Below are positions 55,849 through 64,000 of a stretch of 64,000 nucleotides of DNA, piece after piece. The DNA comes from an uncultured Bacilli bacterium (GTDB lineage Bacteria; Bacillota_I; Bacilli_A; RF39; UBA660), in assembly GCA_934096805.1 (NCBI GenBank), contig CAKOMW010000002.1, positions 62,001-126,000 on the forward strand, written 5' to 3'. Under the pieces are notes generated by a model. The model was not told the origin of the DNA. It saw only the letters and a list, made by a program, of their open reading frames with translations, and made no database searches. Made by a program: the position numbers and the translations under genes. Position 1 is the first letter of the stretch, and every line of letters begins with the position of its first letter.

Positions 55849-56106
55849 ATGGAGACTAGACTTCAAAAATGGGGAAACTCAGATGGGATAAGGATACCTA
55901 GTAGTTTACTTAGATCACTTGATTTAAAAACAAATGATATGGTTCAACTTACACAAAAGGATGATACAATTGTCATTTCTAAGCCTAAAAAAAAGCATTT
56001 ATCTTTAGATGAGAGAATTTATATGTTTGATGGATTGTCAGATTTTGAAAAAGGTACGATAGATTCATATGATTGGGGAGAAGATTTGGGAAAGGAAAGA
56101 TTTTGA
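55849..56106 (+). CDS. mazE: MazE-type (AbrB-fold) antitoxin
   Basis: An 85-residue protein from ATG 55849 (GGAGGG site). The N-terminal swapped-hairpin AbrB fold reads TRLQKWGNSDGIRIPSSLL, diagnostic of MazE/PemI. The acidic C-terminus that wraps the toxin follows. It is expected to bind its own promoter and to neutralise the MazF encoded next, with start-stop overlap (TGATG). Confidence 0.92.
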   Translation: METRLQKWGNSDGIRIPSSLLRSLDLKTNDMVQLTQKDDTIVISKPKKKHLSLDERIYMFDGLSDFEKGTIDSYDWGEDLGKERF

Positions 56107-56438
56107 TGTATATACCTAAACAGGGTGATATTTGTTATATGAATTTTGCTCCAACAAAGGGGCATGAACAAAGTGGACTAAGACCTGCAGTGGTTATTAG
56201 TAGAGATAATTATAATAAATATACTAATATGGCGGTTATTTGTCCAATTACCACAAATACTAAAAAATTTCCAACTCATTATGAATTGATTGGTACTAAG
56301 AAAATTGAAGGTTCTGTTTTGTGTGAACATGTTAGGAGTATTGATTTTAATGCTCGTGGGTTATCTTTTGTTGAAAAAATAAATAATGAAGAACTGGAAG
56401 AAATTATAGACATAGTAAATGCGATGATAGAAATTTAG
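56106..56438 (+). CDS. mazF: MazF/PemK-type endoribonuclease toxin
   Basis: A 110-residue protein starting at the ATG overlapping the mazE stop. MazF signature: PKQGDICYMNFAPTKGHEQSGLRPAVVIS, quoted as GDICYMNFAPTKGHEQSG and LRPAVVIS, then CPITTN and the catalytic-region VLCEHVRSID. It is a sequence-specific mRNA interferase kept in check by MazE. Located within a segment bracketed by duplicated flanks. Confidence 0.93.
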   Translation: MYIPKQGDICYMNFAPTKGHEQSGLRPAVVISRDNYNKYTNMAVICPITTNTKKFPTHYELIGTKKIEGSVLCEHVRSIDFNARGLSFVEKINNEELEEIIDIVNAMIEI

Positions 56439-56443
56439 TGTGT

Positions 56444-56489
56444 TTATAAGTTTCTTTTTTTATTGGAAATCTTGTTTTTTAAAATTTAA
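56444..56489 (+). repeat. Direct repeat, right copy
   Basis: Matches 54376-54421 almost exactly. The two copies flank a 2.0 kb accessory segment. Confidence 0.7.
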
Positions 56490-56517
56490 TTATGTATAAT
56501 TATACTGGTGATGTATA

Positions 56518-57702
56518 ATGAAAAGAGCAATAGTTTTTTCTGGTGGAGGTTCTAAGGGTTCGTATGAGATAGGAGTATGGAAAGCTACTAAAGCCTTGAA
56601 TATGCATTTTGATATAGTGACTGGGACTTCAATTGGGGCAATAAATGGTGCTTTGTTTGCCATGGGTAAATATACTAAGGCTAAAAGATTATGGTATAAG
56701 ATGACTACTGAGGACTTATTTTCTTCTTCTAATATGAAGGATATGGCTAAAGAAATTGCAACAAATAAAGGTCTTAAATTTGATAAAGCAACATCTTTTT
56801 TAAATAGTATACTCGATGAAAATAAGATTAGAAAGTCTAAAATTGACTTTGGAATTGTAACAGTTAATTTGAAGAAAAAGGTTCCTAAACTTATAACAAA
56901 AGATGAAATACCTAGAGGACAATTAGTTGATTATGTGATTGCTTCTGCTACTTGTTTTCCTGCTGTTGAAAAAAAAGAAATAGATGGGGAATATTTTGTT
57001 GATGGTGGTTATTATGATAATATGCCAATCGATTTAGCAGTGAAAATGGGAGCAACAAAGATTTTGGCAGTTGATTTATCTGCTTTAGGTAAACATAAAT
57101 ATAATAAAAAAGATAATGTAAAAGTAGATATTATCAAGTGTAAAGACAATACATTGTTTACTTTAGATTTTGGTTATGAAGCTTCAAAGAGAAATATAAG
57201 ACTTGGGTATAATGATACTATGAAGTATTTTAATAAATTAGATGGTGATAAATTTACGTTTAAAAAGAATAGTATTAGTAAGAATTACAATAAAATAAAG
57301 ATGGATTTTATTTATCATATTAATGAACTTGTTACTAATTCTAAGAAGAGTATTGTAAAGAATAAAATATTTGAGATAACTAGATATAATAAATTATTAC
57401 TTGATATAAATAATGATAAGTCATTGGAAAAATATATGTTAGAGTATATAGAATATTTAGGTAAAGTTTTTCTTTTGGATAATACTATTATTTATGATAT
57501 AAATAAGTATAATAGAATGATACTTAATAGTATGAAAGATAACAATATAAAGTATGATACTAATATAAAGGGTAAGATTTTAATAAATTATATATATAAT
57601 AAGTATAGAGAAAATAGAAATACTAGTGAGATATTTAACTTGGCTGTTTTGTTTCCTAAAGAGTTTTTAGCAACATTGTATTTAGTTGTTAATACAAAAT
57701 AA
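56518..57702 (+). CDS. Patatin-like phospholipase family protein
   Basis: A 394-residue protein. Oxyanion-hole GGGSKGSYEIGVW at the N-terminus, nucleophile Ser in GTSIG (about residue 40) and catalytic Asp in VDGGYYDNMP (about 161). The family hydrolyses acyl esters of lipids. The C-terminal 170 residues are Lys/Asn/Tyr-rich with no recognised domain. It has no membrane anchor. GGTGATGTATAATG precedes the coding region. Confidence 0.9.
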   Translation: MKRAIVFSGGGSKGSYEIGVWKATKALNMHFDIVTGTSIGAINGALFAMGKYTKAKRLWYKMTTEDLFSSSNMKDMAKEIATNKGLKFDKATSFLNSILDENKIRKSKIDFGIVTVNLKKKVPKLITKDEIPRGQLVDYVIASATCFPAVEKKEIDGEYFVDGGYYDNMPIDLAVKMGATKILAVDLSALGKHKYNKKDNVKVDIIKCKDNTLFTLDFGYEASKRNIRLGYNDTMKYFNKLDGDKFTFKKNSISKNYNKIKMDFIYHINELVTNSKKSIVKNKIFEITRYNKLLLDINNDKSLEKYMLEYIEYLGKVFLLDNTIIYDINKYNRMILNSMKDNNIKYDTNIKGKILINYIYNKYRENRNTSEIFNLAVLFPKEFLATLYLVVNTK

Positions 57703-57788
57703 ATAGTGTAAAATAATGTCTAATTTTGTCAATATGATTGTCTGTTTTTGAATAATCGTATATTATTATATTGGGGAGTGTGATACAT

Positions 57789-57992
57789 ATGATATATCCA
57801 TCAATTGATAAATTATTATTATTTGTTGATTCGAAATATCGCCTAGTTCATATTGCGGCTCAAAGAAGTGAGGAGATTAGACAGACAAAGCATTTACAAA
57901 AGCCAGAGAAAGATTACAAATCAGTTAAAAACATTGGGAGAGCACTTGAGGAAGTCGCTGAAGGCCTAGTTATTATTAATAAGAATAATTAG
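57789..57992 (+). CDS. rpoZ: RNA polymerase omega subunit
   Basis: A 67-residue protein from ATG 57789 (GGGGAG site). The pattern YPSIDKLLLFVDSKYRLVHIAAQRSEEI...KNIGRALEEVAEG matches RpoZ, which helps assemble beta-prime into RNA polymerase. A stem GCCTA...TAGGC followed by T's (57963-57999) overlaps its end as a terminator. Confidence 0.92.
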   Translation: MIYPSIDKLLLFVDSKYRLVHIAAQRSEEIRQTKHLQKPEKDYKSVKNIGRALEEVAEGLVIINKNN

Positions 57993-58000
57993 GCTTTTTC
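57963..58000 (+). terminator. Terminator overlapping the end of rpoZ
   Basis: A GCCTA and TTATT arm pairs with AATAA and TAGGC, then a TTTTTC run. Confidence 0.7.
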
Positions 58001-58022
58001 TTTTTAAGTAAATGGAGGGTTT

Positions 58023-58757
58023 ATGAAGATAGAAAAGTATAAGTATTTAGGTAATGGAAAGTATAAGATATTTATTGATTCTTGTGATTATGTTTTTTAT
58101 GAGGATGTTATTTTAAAGTATAATATTCTTGCTAAAAACGATGTTTCTAAAGTAGAATTGGAAAAGTATCTTAGTTTTAATAAAAGGTATGATGCTTATT
58201 ATAAAGCTCTTTCGTATATTAATATTAAGTTAAGAACAAAGAGTGAGATAATTTCTTATTTAAAGAAAAATAGTTTTAGTGATAGTGATATAGATTATGC
58301 TATTTCGCTTCTTAATGATAATAATTATCTTGATGAAGAAGTTTATGCTAGGGCTTTTATATCTGATTGTATTAATTTAAAAAATGTTGGACCAATTAAG
58401 ATTAAAAATGATCTTATTAGGCTTGGAGTGAATAATGATGTAATAGATAGGGAACTTTTATTTTTTAATGATGAAAAACAAAATGACAAGGTTTGTAAAT
58501 TTATTGAAAAGAGTATAAGGAACAATAAAAGTAAATCAAGTTATGTTCTTAAGAATAAGATTAAGGCTTCTTTGATTAACTTGGGATATGATGTTTCAAG
58601 AATTGATAGTTTTTTAAGTGAATATGATTTTGATGATAGGGATATTTATAATAAGCAGTATGAAATTATAAAGAATAAATTATCTAAAAAATATGATGGT
58701 AAGGAGCTTGAATTAAAGATAAAGGAACAACTTTATAGAAAGGGTTTTAGAATATAA
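58023..58757 (+). CDS. recX: RecX family regulator of RecA
   Basis: A 244-residue protein with three-helix repeats typical of RecX (ALSYINIKLRTKSEIISYLK; YLDEEVYARAFISDCI; GPIKIKNDLIRLGV). RecX binds RecA filaments and limits their activity. The extra N-terminal 65 residues are common in Firmicutes RecX. The ATG follows GGAGGG. Confidence 0.88.
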   Translation: MKIEKYKYLGNGKYKIFIDSCDYVFYEDVILKYNILAKNDVSKVELEKYLSFNKRYDAYYKALSYINIKLRTKSEIISYLKKNSFSDSDIDYAISLLNDNNYLDEEVYARAFISDCINLKNVGPIKIKNDLIRLGVNNDVIDRELLFFNDEKQNDKVCKFIEKSIRNNKSKSSYVLKNKIKASLINLGYDVSRIDSFLSEYDFDDRDIYNKQYEIIKNKLSKKYDGKELELKIKEQLYRKGFRI

Positions 58758-58761
58758 AAAA

Positions 58762-58790
58762 AGTAAGCATATTGCTTACCTTTTATTTTT
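58762..58790. terminator. Bidirectional terminator
   Basis: A perfect GTAAGCA/TGCTTAC stem with A- and T-rich flanks between convergent recX and prsA. Confidence 0.85.
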
Positions 58791-59787
58791 GACTTTCTGT
58801 GTTTTTTGCATTTTCTTTTAGACTTTTATTGTATTCTTTATATAACTTTGATAGGTCAGTATCAACAATTTTCATGTTGTTGTCTTTACGAATTTTTTCC
58901 AAAGTGTCATAGTAAAGAGTACTATCTTTATTAAGTTTTTCTTCTACTAGTTTGTCTATTATAGTTTGTTTTACTTTATCAAATTTAGGTTTAGTTTTTT
59001 CATCTGTTTTATAGATGATATGGTAACCATGTGTAGTTTTTACTGGGCTAGAAGTATATTTTCCTTTTTCAAGTTTAAATGCAGCGTCTAAGAATTCTTG
59101 AACGAAGTCTTCATCTGTTGATATCCATCCTAAGTCTCCACCTTTTGATGCAGTTGCTGTGTCATTTGATTTTTCTTTGGCTAGTTTGTCAAAGTCTGCA
59201 CCGTTATTAAGTTGTGTTATTATAGATTGTGCTTCTTTTTTAGCTTTAGCATCAGCTTCATTTTTTTGTTCAGTAGTCATTTCATCATTTGTATCAGGAC
59301 TTATTAAGATGTGTTTTACTTTAATATCTCCATATATTTCATCTTCGTAGTATTTATTGATTTCTTTATCACTTAGTGAATCTGCAATGTATTTATTAAC
59401 AGCTTCTTTTCTTTTATAGGTTAATGAAAAGTATTCTTTTAATTCTTTTTCATTTTCAAAACCATAATATTTAATCATATAACTGTATGTAGTGTTATAT
59501 TGTTCGGCAGCTTCTTTAATACTTTTTATTTGTTCTTCAATGTATTTCTTTTCTTCATCAGTTTCGTCTTTGTACATTGAATTTAAAATTATAGTATCAA
59601 TCATATCATTTATAACTGCAGCTCCATTTTTTACTTTTAATTTTTGATAAAGTTCTTCAGTAGATATTGAGCCCTTGTCAGTAGTGGCTACTGCTTCTTC
59701 ACCATTTTTTAGGGTAGGAATTTTTCCACATCCAGTGATAATGGCTATCATAATTGTTAAAACAAATAATTTTTTTAAATTTTTCAT
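58783..59787 (-). CDS. prsA: PrsA-type foldase lipoprotein (parvulin peptidyl-prolyl isomerase)
   Basis: A 334-residue lipoprotein with lipobox IITGC (Cys20). Helical chaperone N- and C-terminal lobes surround a parvulin domain (about 150-262; VKHILISPDTND, SKGGDLGWIS, SSPVKTTHGYHIIY). It assists folding of secreted proteins on the outer face of the membrane. It is usual size for PrsA. GGAGG precedes the ATG. Given the many surface proteins encoded here it is likely an important helper. Confidence 0.93.
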   Translation of the reverse strand: MKNLKKLFVLTIMIAIITGCGKIPTLKNGEEAVATTDKGSISTEELYQKLKVKNGAAVINDMIDTIILNSMYKDETDEEKKYIEEQIKSIKEAAEQYNTTYSYMIKYYGFENEKELKEYFSLTYKRKEAVNKYIADSLSDKEINKYYEDEIYGDIKVKHILISPDTNDEMTTEQKNEADAKAKKEAQSIITQLNNGADFDKLAKEKSNDTATASKGGDLGWISTDEDFVQEFLDAAFKLEKGKYTSSPVKTTHGYHIIYKTDEKTKPKFDKVKQTIIDKLVEEKLNKDSTLYYDTLEKIRKDNNMKIVDTDLSKLYKEYNKSLKENAKNTESQK

Positions 59788-59925
59788 ATTATCCTCCTTT
59801 ATTTGTTACACAGTTTATGATAACAAAAAAATAAACAAAAAACAAGGTTTCTGGACACATATATTCACACATTTTGCACTTTTGCCATAAAATAATCTAG
59901 AACAATAAAAAAGGAGGAATAAAAT

Positions 59926-60003
59926 ATGAATTACGTTTCATCATCTGCAATCGTTTTAGTATTATTTATCTTATTAATTATTATATTAGGTGCTTGGATC
60001 TAA
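59926..60003 (+). CDS. YjcZ-like small sporulation membrane peptide 1
   Basis: A 25-residue peptide that is almost all one membrane helix (SSAIVLVLFILLIIILGAWI) after AAGGAGGAAT. The shape matches the YjcZ/SscA family of tiny spore-associated proteins in Bacillota. Too short for ordinary ORF finders. Confidence 0.75.
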   Translation: MNYVSSSAIVLVLFILLIIILGAWI

Positions 60004-60016
60004 GGGGGTGTAAGTT

Positions 60017-60142
60017 ATGGCTAATATAAATTGTGATACACAATGTGAAGAAAAAAGACCATCTTGTGGATCTGGACTAGTTCTAGTAGTAGTTTTATAT
60101 ATTTTACTAGCAATTATTTTAAGTTCGTTTAGAGCATGCTAA
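60017..60142 (+). CDS. YjcZ-like small sporulation membrane peptide 2
   Basis: A 41-residue peptide with a Cys-rich polar N-terminus (INCDTQCEEKRPSCGSG) and a C-terminal membrane helix (LVLVVVLYILLAIILSSF). GGGGGTG precedes the ATG. It is 13 bases after peptide 1 and in the same transcript. Confidence 0.72.
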   Translation: MANINCDTQCEEKRPSCGSGLVLVVVLYILLAIILSSFRAC

Positions 60143-60144
60143 AG

Positions 60145-60175
60145 AATAAAAGGTTAATGCCTTTTATTTTTTATA
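60145..60175 (+). terminator. Rho-independent terminator
   Basis: An AAAAGG/CCTTTT stem with T run after the two small peptides. Confidence 0.8.
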
Positions 60176-60304
60176 TGTATTTGAGATTATAAATATGAGA
60201 GTTTTGTTAACTTTTGTTAAGTTTGAACTTTTTTGATGTTAAATTGTTTGTTTTTAGATAAAAGGTGTGATATAATTTTTATATAAGATAGGAGGAAATA
60301 GTGT

Positions 60305-62227
60305 ATGAAAAATAAAAAAATATTATTTATGGTTTTAATATTGCTTAGTTTGTTTGTGTTTTTGCCATTTAGTGTAAATGCTTTTACACAGTCTGCTAGA
60401 TCATATAGTCGTGCTTATGAAAAAGCAGTAGATTTTAAAGGAGCTAGTGAAAAGTTTACTGGTAGTACATTTTATGAAATATGGTTAACTGATCCTAGTA
60501 AGACAAAGTCTAGTGAACATGAAAAAAGGATATATTGTATTGATCCAGGAATGAAAGCACCACCTATTAAAATTACAAGGGCAAATATGAATGATGAGAT
60601 TCTTTATGGAGGTCCTGCTTGTGCTCTTATTAAGTATCCTAATGATAATTCGATACAACAACAACATGATAGAATTGTTTATATAAAGAGTAAAAAAGAT
60701 TCTAAAAAAGCATGTTCTGTATTTAAATATGAAAGTGGAGATTGTGCTTATATAAAGACTAATAGTACAATAAAGACTACTACTGGTGATGTTATTGATA
60801 AGTCTAGTAGTAAGCTTGCTATTTCAAAAGGAACAGATTTTACTTTATCAGGTGATTATTATGTTGCTAGTGCTAATGTTGTAAAAACTGGTAAGATAGA
60901 TTCATATACAATTAAACTTACTTCTAGTGCTAATGGTGCTATTGTAACTGATAGTGAAGCTGGTACAACTAATGTTACTAGTTCTTCTGCTAGTACTTTA
61001 TATATTAAGATACCTAAAGCTAATGTTGATAATATTTCTGGTGAGAGTGTGCAAGTTATGATAACTGGTAAGTATAAGCTTAGTTGTAAATATTCTGAGA
61101 GAGGTTTAATTCTTTATTCTTCTAGCAATAGTGTGTATCAAAAGCTTGCTTATCCTACTGTTCAATGGAAACAACATGAAAAGACTAAGAGTTATTCTAG
61201 GTCTGACGTTTTAGATTTAAATATTACTGGTATAATGGTTAAAAAAGTTGATTCTGAAACTTTGACACCACTTTTTGGGGCTAAGTTTGGAGTATATTCT
61301 GATGCTAGTTGTACGACTCCTGTTAAGAATGGGGAAACTGATTTACAAGGTACAACTGATTTAGAAGGTAAAGTTAAATTTGATGTTGCAGATGGAACAT
61401 ATTATGTAAAAGAATTAACTCCACCTTCAGGATATAATTTAGATAGTACTTGTCATATAGTTACTTCTGGTAATAGTATTAATGTTCATAATAGTAAGAC
61501 TCCGGAAGATATAACTACAAAGCTTACTATTATGAAAGTAGATACTGAGACGGCAGCACCTATTCAAGGGGCAGTGTTTAATATCTTTAAAGAAGATCAA
61601 ACTACTTTGGTTAAAGAAAATGTTACTACTAATGAAAATGGAGTAATTGAGGTTACTGATCTTGAACCTGGTACTTATTATGTTTTAGAAATAGAAAGTC
61701 CTGATAATTATGCAAAACAAGAAAGAATGTATGAAGTTTATCTTGATGGAGAACAAACGCTTACTATTGAAAACAATAAAATAGTAGTTCAAATTATGAA
61801 GTTGGATATTTCAACTGAAAAATTAATTCAAGGGGCAGAGTTTAAAATTTTAAATGAAGCAGGAGAAGAAGTTGCTCAGTTTACTACTAATAATAAAAAG
61901 GTAATATCAATTCCAATTAAAGCAGGTAAGTATAAATTGGTTGAAGAAAAAGTTCCTAATGGTTATGTAAACTTAGGACTTGAAATAGAGTTTGAAGTTG
62001 ATGAACTTGGATATGTAGCTATTACTTCTGAAGAAAATGATTACTATAATTTATATGAAAATACAATTAATGTATATAATGAAAAATTAGAAGAAGAAGT
62101 AATACCAGATGTACCAAAGACTGGTGTTTCTATACAACCTTTCCTTATAACAGCTGGAATTATTTTGATAGGGGTTGGAGGATATTATATTTATTATAAT
62201 TATAAAAAAGTTGGATTAAAGAAATAA
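60305..62227 (+). CDS. SpaA-type LPXTG-like surface adhesin
   Basis: A 640-residue protein with an N-terminal signal peptide (ILFMVLILLSLFVFLPFSVNA), an N-terminal region with four or more Cys (IYCIDPGMKAPP; GGPACALIKYP; KACSVFKYESGDCAY) that may form a thioester or disulfide domain, and three SpaA-like prealbumin domains (about 315-605; each starts with KKVD/MKVD/MKLD and Gly-Ala-x-Phe). The C-terminal sorting signal is VPKTG, then a membrane helix and a basic tail, recognised by a sortase. It is expected to be a pilin-like or adhesive cell-wall protein. A sortase gene is not in the window. Confidence 0.85.
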   Translation: MKNKKILFMVLILLSLFVFLPFSVNAFTQSARSYSRAYEKAVDFKGASEKFTGSTFYEIWLTDPSKTKSSEHEKRIYCIDPGMKAPPIKITRANMNDEILYGGPACALIKYPNDNSIQQQHDRIVYIKSKKDSKKACSVFKYESGDCAYIKTNSTIKTTTGDVIDKSSSKLAISKGTDFTLSGDYYVASANVVKTGKIDSYTIKLTSSANGAIVTDSEAGTTNVTSSSASTLYIKIPKANVDNISGESVQVMITGKYKLSCKYSERGLILYSSSNSVYQKLAYPTVQWKQHEKTKSYSRSDVLDLNITGIMVKKVDSETLTPLFGAKFGVYSDASCTTPVKNGETDLQGTTDLEGKVKFDVADGTYYVKELTPPSGYNLDSTCHIVTSGNSINVHNSKTPEDITTKLTIMKVDTETAAPIQGAVFNIFKEDQTTLVKENVTTNENGVIEVTDLEPGTYYVLEIESPDNYAKQERMYEVYLDGEQTLTIENNKIVVQIMKLDISTEKLIQGAEFKILNEAGEEVAQFTTNNKKVISIPIKAGKYKLVEEKVPNGYVNLGLEIEFEVDELGYVAITSEENDYYNLYENTINVYNEKLEEEVIPDVPKTGVSIQPFLITAGIILIGVGGYYIYYNYKKVGLKK

Positions 62228-62270
62228 GAAAGTGCTTGTAAAAGTGCTTTTTTTATAGTGTTTGTAATAT

Positions 62271-62298
62271 AAAACCAATAGTGTTTACTATTGGTTTT
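62271..62298. terminator. Bidirectional terminator
   Basis: Perfect 11-base AAAACCAATAG/CTATTGGTTTT stem, 6-base loop, between the convergent adhesin and HIT genes. Confidence 0.9.
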
Positions 62299-62659
62299 AG
62301 TTCATTATTTTATTATAGATTTCTTCTAGTGGTTTTATTTCTTTGTGGTCTATTGGTATTAAGTGCATATGATAGTGTTTTACGTCTTGCAAAGCTTCGT
62401 TGTTTTGTACTATTTTTAGTCCTAGAAAGTTTAGTTTTTCTTTTAATAGTTTGTAGATGTCTTTACCTACTTTATTAATATGATTTAGTGTTTCTAAGTC
62501 AATATCTGTGTAATCAACATAGTGTTTTTTGGGTATTATTAGAGTGTGTCCATTGCTTATTGGTTCAATGCTTAGAAATACTAATACTTTTTCATCTTCA
62601 TAGATGTTATAGCATGGTAGTTCTTTGTTTATTATTTTACAAAATACGCATTCTGTCAT
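62297..62659 (-). CDS. HIT family nucleotide-binding protein
   Basis: A 120-residue protein with an N-terminal CxxC-like pair (ECVFCKIINKELP) and the catalytic His triad HYHMH in KHYHMHLIP. HIT proteins hydrolyse or transfer nucleotide phosphates. The length is standard. The stop overlaps the bidirectional terminator. Confidence 0.92.
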   Translation of the reverse strand: MTECVFCKIINKELPCYNIYEDEKVLVFLSIEPISNGHTLIIPKKHYVDYTDIDLETLNHINKVGKDIYKLLKEKLNFLGLKIVQNNEALQDVKHYHMHLIPIDHKEIKPLEEIYNKIMN

Positions 62660-62762
62660 ATTTATTCCTCCCTTATGTTTATTATATCTTAATTTTTTTC
62701 TTAATAAAAGTATTTCTTGTTAAATTATATATTTAGTGATAAAATATAGATGGTGATTTTTT

Positions 62763-63524
62763 ATGCATATAGAAATTAAAGATTTAGTTGTAGAAATTGC
62801 TTCAAAAAAAGTTTTAAATAAATTTAATCTTAATATTAAGAAAGGTGAAGTTCATGTAATAATGGGTCCTAATGGAGTTGGAAAGTCTACTTTATCTAAG
62901 GTGCTTATGGGGAGTAATGATTATGTAGTTTCTTCGGGTGATATCTTAGCAGATAATCATTCTATTTTATCTATGCCTGTTGATGAAAGGGCTAGACTTG
63001 GGATGTTTTTATCTTTTCAGAGTCCTATTGATATTGAGGGTGTTACTAATAGTGAGTTTTTAAAGGTTGCTATTAATGAAAGAAGAGAAGAGCCTATTGG
63101 TCTTTATGATTTTATTTCTGATATGGAAAAAGAGTTTTCTTCTCTTGATTTAAAGAAGGAAATGATGCATAGGAGTGTCAATGAAAATTTTTCTGGTGGA
63201 GAAAGAAAGAAGAATGAAATATTACAAATGAAGCTTTTAAAACCTAAGTTTATTATACTTGATGAACTTGATTCTGGTTTGGATGTTGATAGTTTAAAGA
63301 TTGTTTGTAAGAATATAAATGATTATTTGTCTTCGAATAGTGATACTTCTGTTCTTATTATTACTCATTATCCAAAAATTTTAGAATATATTAAGCCTGA
63401 TTATATTCATATTCTTTCGAATGGTAAAATTGTTAAGACAGGTGACTATAGTCTTTCTTTAGAAATAGAAAAAAAAGGTTTTAAATCTTTTGATTCTTGT
63501 GTTTCTTTAGTGAGTGGGGAATGA
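62763..63524 (+). CDS. sufC: Fe-S cluster assembly ATPase SufC
   Basis: A 253-residue ABC-type ATPase of the SUF system. Walker A GPNGVGKST, signature FSGGERKKNEILQ, Walker B FIILDELDSGLD, and the SufC-type FLSFQSPIDIEGVTNSEF. It powers assembly of Fe-S clusters on the SufB-SufD scaffold. sufD follows five bases later. Confidence 0.96.
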   Translation: MHIEIKDLVVEIASKKVLNKFNLNIKKGEVHVIMGPNGVGKSTLSKVLMGSNDYVVSSGDILADNHSILSMPVDERARLGMFLSFQSPIDIEGVTNSEFLKVAINERREEPIGLYDFISDMEKEFSSLDLKKEMMHRSVNENFSGGERKKNEILQMKLLKPKFIILDELDSGLDVDSLKIVCKNINDYLSSNSDTSVLIITHYPKILEYIKPDYIHILSNGKIVKTGDYSLSLEIEKKGFKSFDSCVSLVSGE

Positions 63525-63528
63525 TTTT

Positions 63529-64000
63529 ATGAATACAATAAAAGTAGATAATGATAATATAGTTAGTAAATTAACCATTAATTGTGATACCAATATATTT
63601 TATAATAATTATGATGGTAAGCTTGAAATTGATGTAGTAGGAGACTGCAAAGTATTTGAGTATATTAATAATTGTTCTCTTGATACGATTTATAATGTTT
63701 CTAGTAATTTTTCTCTTAATAGATTTGTTGTTTCCTCATCGGTTAATACTTTGGTAAATTTGAATGAAGAGAAAATTAACTTTAATTATTATTATTCTAA
63801 TATTAATTTAGGTGATAACTTTTATGAAATAGTGATTAATCATAATAAACCTTATACTTCTAGTAATATTATTAATCATGGAATTAATTTAGAAGATTCT
63901 AAACTTTCATATATTGTTATTGGTAAGGTTTTAAAGAATAGTATTGGTGTTTGCTGTAATCAAGATAGTAGAATAATTACTTTGGATAATAATAGTTGTT
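63529..64000 (+). CDS. sufD: SufD-like Fe-S assembly scaffold protein (3' partial)
   Basis: Begins at ATG 63529, four bases after the sufC stop, with GGGGAATGATTTT upstream, and continues past the window edge (157 codons visible). Beta-strand-rich sequence (INHGINLEDSKLSYIVIGKVL) fits the beta-helix core of SufB/SufD. It is much shorter at the N-terminus than usual for SufD, as in reduced Bacilli. The identification rests mainly on the neighbour sufC and the beta-helix pattern. Confidence 0.75.
   Translation, partial: MNTIKVDNDNIVSKLTINCDTNIFYNNYDGKLEIDVVGDCKVFEYINNCSLDTIYNVSSNFSLNRFVVSSSVNTLVNLNEEKINFNYYYSNINLGDNFYEIVINHNKPYTSSNIINHGINLEDSKLSYIVIGKVLKNSIGVCCNQDSRIITLDNNSC

Overview
This 64 kb window is very AT-rich chromosomal DNA from a spore-forming, low-GC Bacillota. 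TGA is used as a stop codon, so the code is standard. Spore genes include a gerA/gerC/gerB germination operon, a YlbJ-type protein, a SpoVIF-like protein, a CotD-like coat protein, two tiny YjcZ-like proteins and a collagen-like spore-surface cluster. The gene set and the many surface proteins suggest an uncultured gut lineage close to Bacilli/RF39. That placement is inference.

Layout. 1-9.5 kb: a truncated GGDEF-type sensor, YihY, an LTA-synthase-like enzyme, then queA, tgt and proS. 9.6-13.5 kb: two surface-protein cassettes (A and B), each starting with a poly-G tract. 13.6-17.6 kb: the ger operon on the minus strand. 17.7-22.3 kb: thioredoxin-like protein, TM2 protein, pyrimidine-nucleoside phosphorylase and a large dockerin-like surface protein. 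22.4-30.3 kb: a third poly-G cassette (C), a large related surface protein (D) and three BRO-N/DinD-like genes. 30.4-35.8 kb: a DUF4143 ATPase, two small-RNA loci with tandem pseudoknot-like repeats, a possible CdiA-CT-like nuclease, an RNHCP protein, a duplicated small acidic ORF and a LysM protein. 36-45 kb: der, spoVIF-like, a PilB-type ATPase divergent from two prepilins (one fused to the same variable lectin-like domain), ylbJ, a PDZ/Lon-like protease, trmL, nfeD and SPFH genes. 46.5-50.5 kb: collagen-like and beta-helix spore-surface genes. 50.6-64 kb: ffh, DUF4186, a second DUF4143 ATPase, cotD, a queuosine-salvage gene, mazEF, patatin, rpoZ, recX, prsA, a VPKTG-anchored SpaA-type adhesin, HIT, sufC and partial sufD.

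Most striking systems. (1) Cassettes A, B and C share a promoter/leader module, and each has a 10-11 G tract between the start codon and the main frame. All three are out of frame (phase OFF) as assembled. (2) Cassette B ends in a GC-rich C-type-lectin/FGE-like segment whose substitutions fit adenine-directed mutagenesis by a diversity-generating retroelement (DGR). A small inverted repeat sits at its stop codon. No reverse transcriptase or template repeat is visible in the window. Related domains with divergent tips occur in A, C and D and on a prepilin. (3) Three BRO-N/DinD paralogues each carry a 25-bp palindrome at the same internal position with different but self-complementary stems. (4) Two ncRNA loci carry 49-50-nt tandem repeats predicted to form pseudoknots with compensatory changes, resembling type III antitoxin RNAs but without a recognised toxin. 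(5) Strand composition flips between about 9.5 and 13.6 kb, next to cassettes A and B.

Three genes touch queuosine (queA, tgt and a DUF2419/Qng1-type salvage enzyme), which suggests both synthesis and salvage of the tRNA base.
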